Assembly: GCF_001404985.1 (NCBI RefSeq)
Contig: NZ_JRLF01000010.1
Coordinates: forward strand, 248,001 to 312,000
Length of the DNA stretch: 64,000 nt
Origin: Flavobacterium aquidurense
Lineage (GTDB): Bacteria > Bacteroidota > Bacteroidia > Flavobacteriales > Flavobacteriaceae
Direction: 5' to 3'
Shown: positions 41,909-52,000 of the stretch, piece by piece
Layout of the letters: every line of letters starts with the position of its first letter
How positions within the stretch are numbered: the first letter of the stretch is position 1
The notes under the pieces: model-generated
Told to the model about the DNA's origin: nothing
Databases searched by the model: none
Seen by the model: the letters and a program-made list of their open reading frames with translations, nothing else
Position numbers and translations under genes: made by a program

Positions 41909-44011
41909 TTAATCTACATTGTCGTGCAAAAATGAATTGTTTGAACGCAATTGCAAATCGTTGTTACTATCTGTTCCAACTGATATTCTCGAATTGTTAT
42001 TGTTTGATTGTGAGTTTGATAAATCAATACCTAATCTTTTGTAAGCAGGCTCTTTTTCAAGTTCATCAATTCTGGAAACATTATTATGGAATTTATAATT
42101 AAATTCTTTTAGTTTCTTTCTTCTTTCTTCAGCTCTTAAACGTAAAGTTTCCTCGATTGTTAATTCCATTGGAGAAACCTCTGAAGTTGTTGTAAAATGA
42201 GCTTCACTTGCAAAATCAACTTTTTGCTTCATGGTGATATTTAATTCCGCAGGAATTACTTCTTCTACCACCTTATCCACTGGTTTTGATGTTACTAACT
42301 CATTCTCAACCTCCATATACTCTTCTAAAGAATATTTGATAATTCCTTTATCCGAAATTTCTGTAACCGGTACAAACTGAACCGGATCATTTACTTTAAT
42401 ATTACGGGTTTCATTTGATAATTCGAACAAAATTTTATTTTCCTGTTCTGCAACCGGTTCTTTCTTTACTTCAGGTTCTGATCTAAAAAGAGGCAAATCA
42501 AATGAGAAAGTCGTTTGTTCTTCTCTTTCGAAAGTTCTTTGTTGAACTTGCTGAATTGGTTTTATTTCCTGGAAAGTTTGCATTTCCGGAGTTGTAATAG
42601 TAAAATCAATATCTGTAATAGGCGAAACAATTTCGAAAGTTACATCAAGATTTTTAATAAACTCAGACATAACCACTAATTCTTCCTTATTCATTTGCGG
42701 ATTTCCTGCAACATTCGCTGACGGATTCCCTGTAACATTCATTGATGGATTGCTTGCAATATTCGCTGATGGATTAACAGTAACTGGTGCAACTTCAATT
42801 GGAGCAACTTCAACTGGAGCAACATGCGTAGCTGTAAACGGCATTTCCGTATCTTCATCATCCATTAAATCAAAAACAATTTTCTCTTCAGATTTTGCAG
42901 TAGGTGTTTCTGCATTTACATCAAAAGAAGTCACTGATTTATTCGATAAATTATGAACACTTCTTTGCTCATCTTCTAACGTGTGAATGATTTTTTTAGG
43001 TTCTGTATTTACAATTTCATTTTGTTGTTCAACATCAAAACCTGTTGCAATAATAGTCACGGCAATAGCATCACCAAGAGTTTCGTCTTCACCAACTCCC
43101 ATGATAATATTAGCATTATGACCTGCTTCTACCTGAATGTGATCATTGATTTCTCCAATCTCATCCAATGTAATTTCGTTTGATCCAGAAACGATAAGCA
43201 ACAATACGTTTTTGGCTCCTGTAATTTTGTTGTCGTTTAACAACGGAGAGTCCAATGCTGAAACGATAGCATCTTTTGCTCTGTTTTCACCTTCAGCAAC
43301 AGAAGATCCCATGATAGCTGTTCCACTGTTTGATAAAACAGTTTTAGCATCACGTAAATCGATATTTTGAGTATAATGGTGCGTAATTACTTCAGCAATA
43401 CCTCTTGAGGCTGTTGCCAAAACTTCATCTGCTTTCGAGAATCCTGCTTTAAAACCAAGATTTCCGTATACTTCTCTTAACTTATTATTATTAATTACAA
43501 TTAGTGAATCGACTTGCTTACGCAATTTTTCGATTCCTAAAAGTGCTTGTTCCTGACGTACTTTCCCTTCGAACTGAAAAGGAATAGTAACGATACCAAC
43601 AGTAAGGATTTCTCTTTCTTTGGCCAATTGTGCAATTACCGGAGCTGCACCAGTACCAGTACCACCACCCATACCAGCGGTAATAAATACCATCTTAGTA
43701 CCACGGTCTAACATTTTTTCGATATCAGCGATACTTTCAATAGCAGATTGCTGTCCTACATCAGGATTTGCTCCTGCTCCAAGACCTTCTGTCAGATTCA
43801 TACCTAATTGAATTTTATTAGGTACCGAACTGTTTTGTAGTGCTTGTGAATCAGTATTACAAACGATGAAATCAACGCCTTTAATACCTTGCTTAAACAT
43901 ATGGTTGATAGCATTACTACCACCTCCACCTACACCTATTACTTTGATAACATTTGATTGGTTTTTTGGTAAATCAAATGAAATACTTCCAAATTCTGAG
44001 TTGCTCATCAT
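41909..44011 (-). CDS. ftsZ: Cell division protein FtsZ
   Basis: A tubulin-like GTPase that forms the Z ring. Residues 1-320 carry GVGGGGSNAINHM, the tubulin signature GGGTGTGAAPVIA and the NNNKLREVYG loop. At 700 residues it is much longer than the roughly 380 of E. coli: a disordered acidic tail contains PSANIA/PSMNVTGNPSANVAGNP repeats and several EVAP repeats. The segment EPAYKRLGIDL near the end may be the conserved peptide that binds FtsA, but about 38 more Asn/Ser-rich residues follow it. It is the last dcw gene, 83 bases after ftsA. Confidence 0.97.
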   Translation of the reverse strand: MMSNSEFGSISFDLPKNQSNVIKVIGVGGGGSNAINHMFKQGIKGVDFIVCNTDSQALQNSSVPNKIQLGMNLTEGLGAGANPDVGQQSAIESIADIEKMLDRGTKMVFITAGMGGGTGTGAAPVIAQLAKEREILTVGIVTIPFQFEGKVRQEQALLGIEKLRKQVDSLIVINNNKLREVYGNLGFKAGFSKADEVLATASRGIAEVITHHYTQNIDLRDAKTVLSNSGTAIMGSSVAEGENRAKDAIVSALDSPLLNDNKITGAKNVLLLIVSGSNEITLDEIGEINDHIQVEAGHNANIIMGVGEDETLGDAIAVTIIATGFDVEQQNEIVNTEPKKIIHTLEDEQRSVHNLSNKSVTSFDVNAETPTAKSEEKIVFDLMDDEDTEMPFTATHVAPVEVAPIEVAPVTVNPSANIASNPSMNVTGNPSANVAGNPQMNKEELVVMSEFIKNLDVTFEIVSPITDIDFTITTPEMQTFQEIKPIQQVQQRTFEREEQTTFSFDLPLFRSEPEVKKEPVAEQENKILFELSNETRNIKVNDPVQFVPVTEISDKGIIKYSLEEYMEVENELVTSKPVDKVVEEVIPAELNITMKQKVDFASEAHFTTTSEVSPMELTIEETLRLRAEERRKKLKEFNYKFHNNVSRIDELEKEPAYKRLGIDLSNSQSNNNNSRISVGTDSNNDLQLRSNNSFLHDNVD

Positions 44012-44094
44012 CTTTTTGGTTTTTGAAATTCTTATTTAATACATTTTTTACTTCTTGACTTGGGGCAAAAAGTAATTCCTTTTCTCTTATTACT

Positions 44095-45513
44095 CTATTC
44101 TGCGTTGTCTAAAAAATCTTTGATTTTGTCGACATATCTATCAAAAAATGATCTTCTAATTTTAGTTTCAGTAGATTCATCTTTTACAGCTACATTATTT
44201 CTAACTTCTCTTGGCTGCTCAAATGTTTCTACTCTTTCAACGTAGTTTTCTTCAACTTCGTGTACGTGTCTTATTTGTGGCTGTGCAGGCACATTTCTGT
44301 ACACCACTTTTGGCTGTTCGTTTACCAACTCCATTCTAACGGCACTTTGTGTGCTATTTTCAATGCTGTTCATTACCAAACCAACTGCGGTTGCAAATAA
44401 CGGACTAGAAATTTCTTCGCTCGAATTTCCTGCTAAATGCTCATTTGGATATCCAATTCTGGTATCCATACCTGTAATGTACTCTACTAATTGTTTAATA
44501 TGTTTTAGTTGAGCGCCACCACCTGTAAGAACAATTCCTGCGATTAATTTTTTGCGCGGATCTTCGTGTCCATATGCTTTAATTTCTGCAAAAACCTGCT
44601 CTACGATTTCCACCACACGTGCATGGATAATTTTAGATAAGTTTTTAAGCGAAATCTCTTTGGGCTCTCTTCCTCTTAACCCCGGAATAGAAACAATCTC
44701 GTTGTCTTTATTTTCTCCCGGCCAGGCTGATCCGAATTTTATTTTTAAAAGCTCTGCTTGTTTTTCGATAATCGAACAACCTTCTTTAATATCATCTGTA
44801 ATAACATTTCCTCCAAACGGAATCACTGCAGTATGACGAATGATACCATCTTTAAAAATGGCTAAATCTGTTGTTCCCCCACCAATATCAATCAAAGCTA
44901 CACCCGCTTCTTTTTCTTCCTGACTTAAAACTGCATCTGCAGAAGCCAATGGTTCTAATGTTAAACCTGACAATTCGATTCCTGAACTCTGAATACATCT
45001 TCCAACATTTCTGATAGACGATGCCTGACCAACCACTACGTGAAAACTAGACTCTAATCTTCCGCCGTACATCCCGATAGGTTCTTTAATTTCAGATTGC
45101 CCATCGATTTTAAATTCCTGTGGCAAAACATGAATAATTTCTTCTCCGGGTAACATGGCCAGTTTATTTACCTGGTCAATCAAAAGCTGAATATCTTTTT
45201 CGCCAATTACTTCTTCCGGATTGTTACGGCTGATGTAATCTGTATGCTGAATACTTCTGATGTGCTGCCCGGCAATACCCACAACAACATCCTTTATTTT
45301 ATAACCTGAATTGTTTTCTGCTTCAAGTATTGCTTGCTGAATGGACTGGATAGTTTGCGTGATGTTGTTTACAACTCCTCTCGCAACTCCTAAACTTTTG
45401 GATTTTCCAATACCCAAAATTTCCAACTTTCCATACTCATTCTTCTTGCCGATCATGGCAACTATCTTTGTCGTTCCAATATCTAGACCTACTGCAATGT
45501 TATCTTTTTCCAT
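44095..45513 (-). CDS. ftsA: Cell division protein FtsA
   Basis: A 472-residue actin-like ATPase that anchors FtsZ to the membrane. It shows the phosphate-1 loop VGLDIGTTKIVAMIG, the SHS2 region, phosphate-2 ALIDIGGGTTDLAIF and the adenosine motif GIVLTGGGAQLK. The C-terminal helix SFFDRYVDKIKDFLDNAE is a likely amphipathic membrane-targeting sequence. It starts 6 bases after ftsQ and precedes ftsZ. Confidence 0.97.
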   Translation of the reverse strand: MEKDNIAVGLDIGTTKIVAMIGKKNEYGKLEILGIGKSKSLGVARGVVNNITQTIQSIQQAILEAENNSGYKIKDVVVGIAGQHIRSIQHTDYISRNNPEEVIGEKDIQLLIDQVNKLAMLPGEEIIHVLPQEFKIDGQSEIKEPIGMYGGRLESSFHVVVGQASSIRNVGRCIQSSGIELSGLTLEPLASADAVLSQEEKEAGVALIDIGGGTTDLAIFKDGIIRHTAVIPFGGNVITDDIKEGCSIIEKQAELLKIKFGSAWPGENKDNEIVSIPGLRGREPKEISLKNLSKIIHARVVEIVEQVFAEIKAYGHEDPRKKLIAGIVLTGGGAQLKHIKQLVEYITGMDTRIGYPNEHLAGNSSEEISSPLFATAVGLVMNSIENSTQSAVRMELVNEQPKVVYRNVPAQPQIRHVHEVEENYVERVETFEQPREVRNNVAVKDESTETKIRRSFFDRYVDKIKDFLDNAE

Positions 45514-45519
45514 TTTCTA

Positions 45520-46242
45520 TTATTTTGTGCAAACTACTTGTTCCGTAAACCTAAGGTCAATCTTACTATATTTATATAACGAACTATCTAAAACCGCTTT
45601 TTGAAAAAAGGCCTTGTAGTTATTAAATTTCTTATCAACATTCATCGTTCTGCCAAAATCAATGAAGTAATTATAATTTCTATTAAACATTTTTAAGCTA
45701 CCATTAGGCATAATTTGTATTGCAATGATGTTTTTTTTCAAAAACGCATCGTCATAAATTGTGCGAAATAAAGTAGCTAAATCTTCGTTATTTTTTTCAT
45801 TAATTGCCCCGGAAACAAGAGGAACCCGAGCGGTATGATTGTCTGATAAAGGCATTTTATTTCCCTCATAGTCAATATAAAAAGAGGTAACACCATCATA
45901 AACTCTCGCTATTGGTGTCTTCTGTTTTACTACCGCTTTTAGAACACCATCGATACTTACAAAAACATCTGACTTTTCAATCATCTCTTGCGTATCAAGG
46001 GTTTTCTCAATCTTATTCAAATCTAACTCATCTTTTCGGATACTGGAAGCGTCTCTTTTATTTTCTATCAACAATTTATTAACCGTTTCCGGCTTTACAA
46101 AAAGCGTATTTTCTCCTACAAAAACAACCATCGATTTCTTTAATTTTCGATCCCCATTTCGATGCTGGGCAAAAGAATATAAAAAAAGAACAAGCCCTAA
46201 AATGAGTACTAATCGAATATTTGTCCAATTAAATATTTTCAT
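45520..46242 (-). CDS. ftsQ: Cell division protein FtsQ
   Basis: A 240-residue bitopic membrane protein: a short cytosolic start, one transmembrane helix (IRLVLILGLVLFLYSFAQ), then a POTRA-like periplasmic part (SMVVFVGENTLFVKPETVNKLLIEN) and a beta domain. FtsQ links early and late divisome proteins. It overlaps the end of murC by 14 bases. Sequence similarity to proteobacterial FtsQ is weak, so the name rests partly on gene order. Confidence 0.85.
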   Translation of the reverse strand: MKIFNWTNIRLVLILGLVLFLYSFAQHRNGDRKLKKSMVVFVGENTLFVKPETVNKLLIENKRDASSIRKDELDLNKIEKTLDTQEMIEKSDVFVSIDGVLKAVVKQKTPIARVYDGVTSFYIDYEGNKMPLSDNHTARVPLVSGAINEKNNEDLATLFRTIYDDAFLKKNIIAIQIMPNGSLKMFNRNYNYFIDFGRTMNVDKKFNNYKAFFQKAVLDSSLYKYSKIDLRFTEQVVCTK

Positions 46243-47578
46243 TTAGCATTTTTTTGATTGACGGCACCATTTCTCCAATATCACCAGCTCCTATTGTTAC
46301 AATTATTGGCGCATCACTGGCTTTGATCTCCGCTAATAAATCATTTTTTGTAACAATTTTTTTGTTCAAATTTGTCATTTTTCCCAACAGCCAATCTGAT
46401 GTAATCCCTTCCATCGGTAATTCGCGTGCCGGATAAATATCCATTAAAAATACTTCATCAAACTGAGATAAACTTTCGGCAAATCCGTCAGCAAAATCTC
46501 TCGTTCTGCTAAATAAATGGGGCTGGAAAATCGCCAAAACTTTACGATCCGGATACAATTCCCTAACAGCCTGATGTACCGCATTTATTTCCGTTGGATG
46601 ATGTGCATAATCATCTATATAAACTAATTTATCTGATTTGATCTGATACGAAAAACGTCTTCTGATTCCGTTGAATGATGCAATAGCTTTTGCAATCAAA
46701 TCAGTCGGCGTACCAAACGTTTTTGCCATTGCAATTGCCATTAATCCATTCATTAAATTGTGTTTTCCAGGCAATCCAAAATGTAAATCTTTCATTATTT
46801 CTGATGGCGTCTGCACATCAAAAACATAACTTCCGTTCTCAATACGAACATTGAAAGCCTTATATACAGCATCTTCATTTATAGCACATTGCACTCCTTC
46901 AAGAGGCAATTCTTTTGTTATAAACAGATTGTTTTTATCTTCTACTTTCGAAGCAAACTCCACAAACGAAGCTTCGATTGCCTCACTTGTTCCGTAAATA
47001 TCAAGATGATCTGCATCCATTGAGGTTATGCAGGCAATATTAGGATGTAAATACAAAAACGAACGATCGAATTCATCTGCTTCTACAACGGTTACAGTCT
47101 TACCATTTCCTATTAAATTAGAGTTGTAATTCTCTACTATTCCACCCACAAAAGCAGTAACATCAGCCCCACTTTCATATAAAATATGGCCCAAAATACT
47201 TGACGTTGTTGTTTTTCCATGTGTTCCGGCAACAGCAAAACTAAAAGTGTCTTTGGTAATAATTCCTAAAACTTCGGCACGTTTTTTAATTTCGTAATTT
47301 CTTTCGATAAAATAATGCCATTCAGAATGTGTAGCAGGCACTGCAGGTGTAAAAATCACTAATGTATTTTCTACAAAATAATCAGAAGGAATTAGATTAA
47401 TATTATCTTCAAAATGAATATCAATACCGCTTTCAATTAACTCAGTAGTCAACATTGATGGCGTTTTATCGTAACCTGAAACCTGTTTCCCGATATTTTT
47501 AAAATAGCGGGCCAGAGCACTCATTCCGATGCCTCCAATGCCAATAAAATAAACGTTCTGTATCTGATTTAAATTCAT
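46229..47578 (-). CDS. murC: UDP-N-acetylmuramate-L-alanine ligase MurC
   Basis: A 449-residue Mur ligase that adds L-Ala to UDP-MurNAc with ATP. The N-terminal FIGIGGIGMSALARYF binds UDP, GTHGKTTTSSILGHIL is the ATP loop, and DDYAHHPTEI is the typical MurC C-terminal motif. There is a 153-base gap to murG containing a small AACGC/GCGTT inverted pair. Confidence 0.96.
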   Translation of the reverse strand: MNLNQIQNVYFIGIGGIGMSALARYFKNIGKQVSGYDKTPSMLTTELIESGIDIHFEDNINLIPSDYFVENTLVIFTPAVPATHSEWHYFIERNYEIKKRAEVLGIITKDTFSFAVAGTHGKTTTSSILGHILYESGADVTAFVGGIVENYNSNLIGNGKTVTVVEADEFDRSFLYLHPNIACITSMDADHLDIYGTSEAIEASFVEFASKVEDKNNLFITKELPLEGVQCAINEDAVYKAFNVRIENGSYVFDVQTPSEIMKDLHFGLPGKHNLMNGLMAIAMAKTFGTPTDLIAKAIASFNGIRRRFSYQIKSDKLVYIDDYAHHPTEINAVHQAVRELYPDRKVLAIFQPHLFSRTRDFADGFAESLSQFDEVFLMDIYPARELPMEGITSDWLLGKMTNLNKKIVTKNDLLAEIKASDAPIIVTIGAGDIGEMVPSIKKMLNENI

Positions 47579-47731
47579 TTCTATTTAATTTTGAGCTATT
47601 TACAAGTTGTTTTATTTTATAAAAAACTAGTACTTAAGCCTTTGTAATTTTATTACTTTAATAACTCAAAACGCTTAAAAATAGCGTTCTAAATTTTTAA
47701 TTTTGTTCTATAATTTTCATAAAAAGTTACA

Positions 47732-48817
47732 TTATAACAACTTTTTAATCTGATCTACAATAACTTTTGTAGCGTTTGGCATTGCCAGTTTTTTGATATT
47801 ATCACTTAACTGTTTTTGTTTTCCCTGATCTTTCAGCAAAGCTTCAAAAACAATACTAAACTGACTGTCTAATTCTAATTCTTTCAGCAAAATTGCTCCT
47901 TTAGCATCAACAATTGCCTGAGCATTTTTTGTTTGATGGTCTTCGGCTACATTTGGTGACGGAATAAAAATTACCGGTTTCCCCACAATACATAATTCTG
48001 ATACTGATGACGCTCCTGCGCGTGAAATAATCACATCTGCCGCCGCATATACAAAATCCATTCTTTCGATAAAATCAACTACTCGTACATGTTGTTGATT
48101 ATGTTTTTTATAATCTTCAAAATATAATTTTCCACATTGCCAGATCACCTGAACATCTTGTGAAAGCATATTATGCAATTCTTTCTCAATTAACTGATTC
48201 ACTCTTCTTGCCCCTAAACTTCCGCCTAAAACCAACAATGTTTTTTTATTAGGATCTAATCCATAAAAGGTAATTGCTTCATCACGTTTACTTTCAATAT
48301 CAATTAAATCCTGGCGAACCGGATTTCCTGTTAGAATGATTTTATTTTTTGGAAAAAATCGCTCTAAATTTTCATACGCCACACAAATTGCATTGGCTTT
48401 TTTACTCAATAATTTATTGGTAATCCCGGGAAATGAATTTTGTTCCTGAATCACTGTCGGAATTCCTGCTCCTCCTGCAGCCTGCAACAAAGGTCCGCTC
48501 GCAAAACCACCAGTTCCTATTACCACATTTGGTTTAAACTGTCTGATGATTCGCCTTGACTCTAGCAAACTTGTTGCCAATTTTAGCGGAAACATCAAAT
48601 TTTGCAACGTTAATTTTCTTTGTAAACCCGCAATCCAGAGCCCTTTTATTTCATAACCGGCCTGAGGCACTTTTTGCATTTCCATTTTGTCCTGCGCCCC
48701 TACAAAAAGAAACTCAGCATCAGGAAATTGTGTTTTTAATTCATTAGCAATAGCAATTGCAGGATAAATATGTCCTCCTGTTCCGCCACCACTTAGTATG
48801 AATTTATAATTTGTCAT
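47732..48817 (-). CDS. murG: UDP-GlcNAc transferase MurG
   Basis: A 361-residue membrane-associated glycosyltransferase that makes lipid II from lipid I. It has the GT28 motifs: [16 protein letters not shown] at the N-terminus, [26 protein letters not shown], and [23 protein letters not shown]...DHQTKNA in the donor site. It begins 41 bases after ftsW. Confidence 0.97.
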   Translation of the reverse strand: MTNYKFILSGGGTGGHIYPAIAIANELKTQFPDAEFLFVGAQDKMEMQKVPQAGYEIKGLWIAGLQRKLTLQNLMFPLKLATSLLESRRIIRQFKPNVVIGTGGFASGPLLQAAGGAGIPTVIQEQNSFPGITNKLLSKKANAICVAYENLERFFPKNKIILTGNPVRQDLIDIESKRDEAITFYGLDPNKKTLLVLGGSLGARRVNQLIEKELHNMLSQDVQVIWQCGKLYFEDYKKHNQQHVRVVDFIERMDFVYAAADVIISRAGASSVSELCIVGKPVIFIPSPNVAEDHQTKNAQAIVDAKGAILLKELELDSQFSIVFEALLKDQGKQKQLSDNIKKLAMPNATKVIVDQIKKLL

Positions 48818-48858
48818 ATTTTAAAAAGTTATTCGCTTTAAAAATTATTCTTTTAATC

Positions 48859-50178
48859 TTATTTATTTAAAACCGCATTCATTGGATTTCTGGAATTATC
48901 TTCTATCGAATACATTCCTTCTTCTTCATAAACCGGTTCTTTTTCGTTATAAACTAAATCTTCTTGTCCCAGTTCTTTATCAATTAATCGTTGAAGCGCT
49001 TCTTTTCGTCTTTCTTTTTCTTCTTGTTCTTCGGCAATTTCTTCTTCTTTTTTGGTCACGCTAATGATAATTCCAAGAGAGAAACACGTCATCCAGATCG
49101 AACTACCTCCACTACTAATCAATGGCAATGTTTGTCCTGTTACCGGCAATAATTCTACTGCAACTGCCATATTAATCATCGCCTGAAATATCATAGGAAA
49201 ACCAAGCCCGACGACGACTAATTTCCCAAATAAAGTATTGGCTTTATGTGATGCAATTACAAATCTAAATAACAGCAACAGATATAAAATCAATATAGAA
49301 ACTCCACCAACTAAACCATATTCTTCGACAATAATTGCATAAATAAAATCTGAAGATGATTGTGGTAAAAAATTCTTCTGAACACTTTTTCCAGGTCCTA
49401 ATCCTCCTAATTTTCCTGACGCAATTGCAATTTTTGCTTTTTCAATTTGATAATCATCTTCATCAGGCTTGTCTGTGGTAAAGTTCGAAATACGGCTTTC
49501 CCATGTAGATACCCTGCTAAAGAATCTTGAATCCGGAAAAGCTTTTGCCACTAAAAGAAAAAACAACAGCATTCCGATTCCTGAACCAATGATAAAACCG
49601 ATATATTTTAGCGGATATCTGCCAATAAAAGTCAACATAATTACCATAGAAAAAATCAACGCTGTAGTCGAAAAGTTAGCCGGTAAAATAAGTACCAATG
49701 TTATAAAAACAGGTAGCCAAAGCTGTATTAACGACGTTTGAAAAGGCTCATTTTCTTCTCTGGTTTTTGACAAATAACGTGCAACATATATAAATAATAT
49801 GCTGGCAGCCAAAGTCGAAGTTTGAAACGTAATACCTATAAATGGCACCTGAATCCATCGACTTGCATTTGCTCCTGCAATTACAGTACCTTTTAGCAAT
49901 GTGTAAAGCAATAAAAACCACACAACAGGCAAAGCAATTTTCGAAATCGCCCTGAAATAATGATATGGTACTCTGTGTACCCAATAAATAATCAGGAAAC
50001 CAATACAAACGTGAGCTAAATGTTTTACCAAATATCCCAGTGTATTTCCGGTTCCGTGACCTATGTAAGCCAAATTACTACTCGCACTAAAAACAGGCAT
50101 AAACGAAAACAACGCCAATAAAGCCACGAATGACCATATTACCCTATCTCCTTTTAATTTGTTTACTAGTTCTTTCAT
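48859..50178 (-). CDS. ftsW: Peptidoglycan polymerase FtsW
   Basis: A 439-residue SEDS-family membrane protein with about ten transmembrane helices. Conserved parts are the NASRWIQVP segment, GLGPGKSVQKNFLPQSSSDFIYAIIVEEYGL, and a late LPLISSGGSS. FtsW polymerises lipid II at the septum together with FtsI. The C-terminus has a charged cytosolic extension (KKEEEIAEEQEEKERRKEALQ...). The ATG touches a perfect 30-bp inverted repeat at 50178-50207. Confidence 0.96.
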   Translation of the reverse strand: MKELVNKLKGDRVIWSFVALLALFSFMPVFSASSNLAYIGHGTGNTLGYLVKHLAHVCIGFLIIYWVHRVPYHYFRAISKIALPVVWFLLLYTLLKGTVIAGANASRWIQVPFIGITFQTSTLAASILFIYVARYLSKTREENEPFQTSLIQLWLPVFITLVLILPANFSTTALIFSMVIMLTFIGRYPLKYIGFIIGSGIGMLLFFLLVAKAFPDSRFFSRVSTWESRISNFTTDKPDEDDYQIEKAKIAIASGKLGGLGPGKSVQKNFLPQSSSDFIYAIIVEEYGLVGGVSILILYLLLLFRFVIASHKANTLFGKLVVVGLGFPMIFQAMINMAVAVELLPVTGQTLPLISSGGSSIWMTCFSLGIIISVTKKEEEIAEEQEEKERRKEALQRLIDKELGQEDLVYNEKEPVYEEEGMYSIEDNSRNPMNAVLNK

Positions 50179-50668
50179 TTTAGATTTCTGATTTTAGATT
50201 TTAGATTATTTTAAAATCTTATCTTTTAATTTTTATTGTTAATCCTGTTGTTTACTGTTTTTAAACTGCTGACAAAAATGGCAGTTAACTCATTTCCTTC
50301 TTTCCAAATTATTTCTAACTCAGATTTTGCAACCCACATTTTTTCTTTAATAATTTCCAGCCAAAATAAAGTTTCATCAGATTCTTCTAAAACTATATTC
50401 ATTTTAGAAACAAATTCCCTATCACTTCTTGCTCTGCAAACTGCTCTATAATTTGCTCCAACCGATGTACCGCTTCTCACTATTTGATTAGCAACTACCT
50501 TCACAATATATGTAGTTGGCTATTTTTCTGCTAAATCAATTATCATCAAAGAGAACTTTTTTGTTCTCAACTTCATTTCATCCGTCGTCATAATTAAAAG
50601 AACTTATATTATATTTTTGAATTCAAAGTTTAGAAAACAATCTAAAATCTAAAATCAGAAATCTAAAA
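50178..50668. mobile_element. Inverted-repeat-bounded insertion between murD and ftsW
   Basis: Bases 50178-50207 and 50639-50668 are perfect 30-bp reverse complements, built on TTTTAGATT units. The left arm begins at the first base of the ftsW start codon; the right arm ends at the base before the murD stop codon. Between them is only a degenerate four-helix-bundle gene. This looks like a small repeat-bounded element or a repeat-mediated insertion, but no transposase is present. Confidence 0.6.
50226..50591 (-). pseudogene. Four-helix bundle protein (S23/IVP family) with in-frame stop
   Basis: The intact-looking part (50226-50504, GTG start, 92 residues) matches the family: IVRSGTSVGANYRAVCRARSDREFVSKMNIVLEESDETLFWLE. 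The same frame continues upstream through a TAG at 50520-50522 to an ATG at 50591, giving the family's normal start (MTTDEMKLRTKKFSLMIIDLAEK). The full length would be 121 residues, the usual size. So one nonsense codon interrupts it, unless it restarts at the GTG. Relatives occur within intervening sequences of 23S rRNA genes; their role is unknown. Confidence 0.75.
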
Positions 50669-52000
50669 TTATAAATTGTGAACCGCTTGTTTAAATTGTT
50701 TTCCACGATCTTCATAGTTTTCGAATAAATCGAAACTTGCGCAGGCTGGAGACAATAAAACAGCATCGCCTTTTTCTGTTAAACGTTGTGCCGTTTTTAC
50801 AGCATCGTTCATATTATTTACTTCTACCATAATGTCAACTACATTTCCAAAAGCATTGATGATTTTATGATTATCAACTCCCAGGCATATAATTGCTTTT
50901 ACTTTTTCACGAACCAACGACATCAATTCGTTGTAATCATTTCCTTTGTCAACACCTCCAACAATCCAAACTGTTGGAACATTCATGCTGTCTAAAGCAA
51001 AGAAAGTAGCATTTACATTTGTTGCTTTAGAATCGTTGATATATTGAACATTCTGAATTTTTAATACTTTTTCTAAACGGTGTTCTACACCTTGAAAATT
51101 AGATAAACTTTCGCGTATTGTTGCATTTCTAATTTGCATCAATTTTGCTACAGAGCTTGCTGCCATTGCGTTTTTCATGTTATGTTTTCCTTCTAACGCA
51201 ATGTATTCTGTTTCCATTGTAAACTCTTCTTGGTTGATCTTTATTTCCATTTTGTTGTTATTTATAGAAGCCCCTTCATCGAATGTTTTAGACAATGAAA
51301 AAGGAATTAATTTTGCTTTTGTTGTGTTATTTTTTAACCATTCTGAAATCGCTTCATCATCTGCATCGTAAATAAGATAATCGCTCTCAGTCTGATTCAT
51401 TGTTATTCGAAACTTCGAGTCAATATAGTTTTGATATTTATACTCATATCGGTCTAAATGATCTGGACTAATATTCGTAATAATGGCAATATCCGGCCTG
51501 TAATCTATAATTCCGTCGAGCTGAAAACTACTTAATTCAAGAACATAGGCATCGTATTTATTTTCGGCAACCTGCCAGGCAAAACTTTTTCCGATGTTTC
51601 CTCCTAAACCAACATTTAATCCTGCTGATTTCAACAAATGATGCGTAAGCATTGTTGTCGTTGTCTTACCATTGCTTCCTGTAATTCCAATTGTCAATGC
51701 TTCGGTAAAAGGTTTAGCAAATTCAATTTCTGAAATCACCTTAATTCCTGCACCAATAAGCTTCTGTACTATGGGGGATTTCTCTGGAATTCCCGGACTT
51801 TTCATTACTACGTCAGCATTTAAAATCAGGTCTTCGGTATGTTTTTCTTCTTCCCAAGCAATTCCATTAATTATGAGAACTTCTTTATAGCTTTCTTTTA
51901 TTTTTCCAAAATCAGATACAAAAACTTCATATCCTTTTTTCTTCCCCAGAATAGCGGTTCCTACTCCACTTTCTCCTCCTCCTAAAACTACCAATCTCAT
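50669..52000 (-). CDS. murD: UDP-N-acetylmuramoylalanine-D-glutamate ligase MurD
   Basis: A 443-residue Mur ligase adding D-Glu. It shows the N-terminal Rossmann part LVVLGGGESGVGTAIL, the ATP loop GITGSNGKTTTTMLTHHLL, HRLEKV and NDSKATNVNAT, and a C-terminal LLSPACASFDLFENYEDRGKQF. All are typical of MurD. Its start is immediately after the mraY stop, with no gap. Confidence 0.97.
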   Translation of the reverse strand: MRLVVLGGGESGVGTAILGKKKGYEVFVSDFGKIKESYKEVLIINGIAWEEEKHTEDLILNADVVMKSPGIPEKSPIVQKLIGAGIKVISEIEFAKPFTEALTIGITGSNGKTTTTMLTHHLLKSAGLNVGLGGNIGKSFAWQVAENKYDAYVLELSSFQLDGIIDYRPDIAIITNISPDHLDRYEYKYQNYIDSKFRITMNQTESDYLIYDADDEAISEWLKNNTTKAKLIPFSLSKTFDEGASINNNKMEIKINQEEFTMETEYIALEGKHNMKNAMAASSVAKLMQIRNATIRESLSNFQGVEHRLEKVLKIQNVQYINDSKATNVNATFFALDSMNVPTVWIVGGVDKGNDYNELMSLVREKVKAIICLGVDNHKIINAFGNVVDIMVEVNNMNDAVKTAQRLTEKGDAVLLSPACASFDLFENYEDRGKQFKQAVHNL

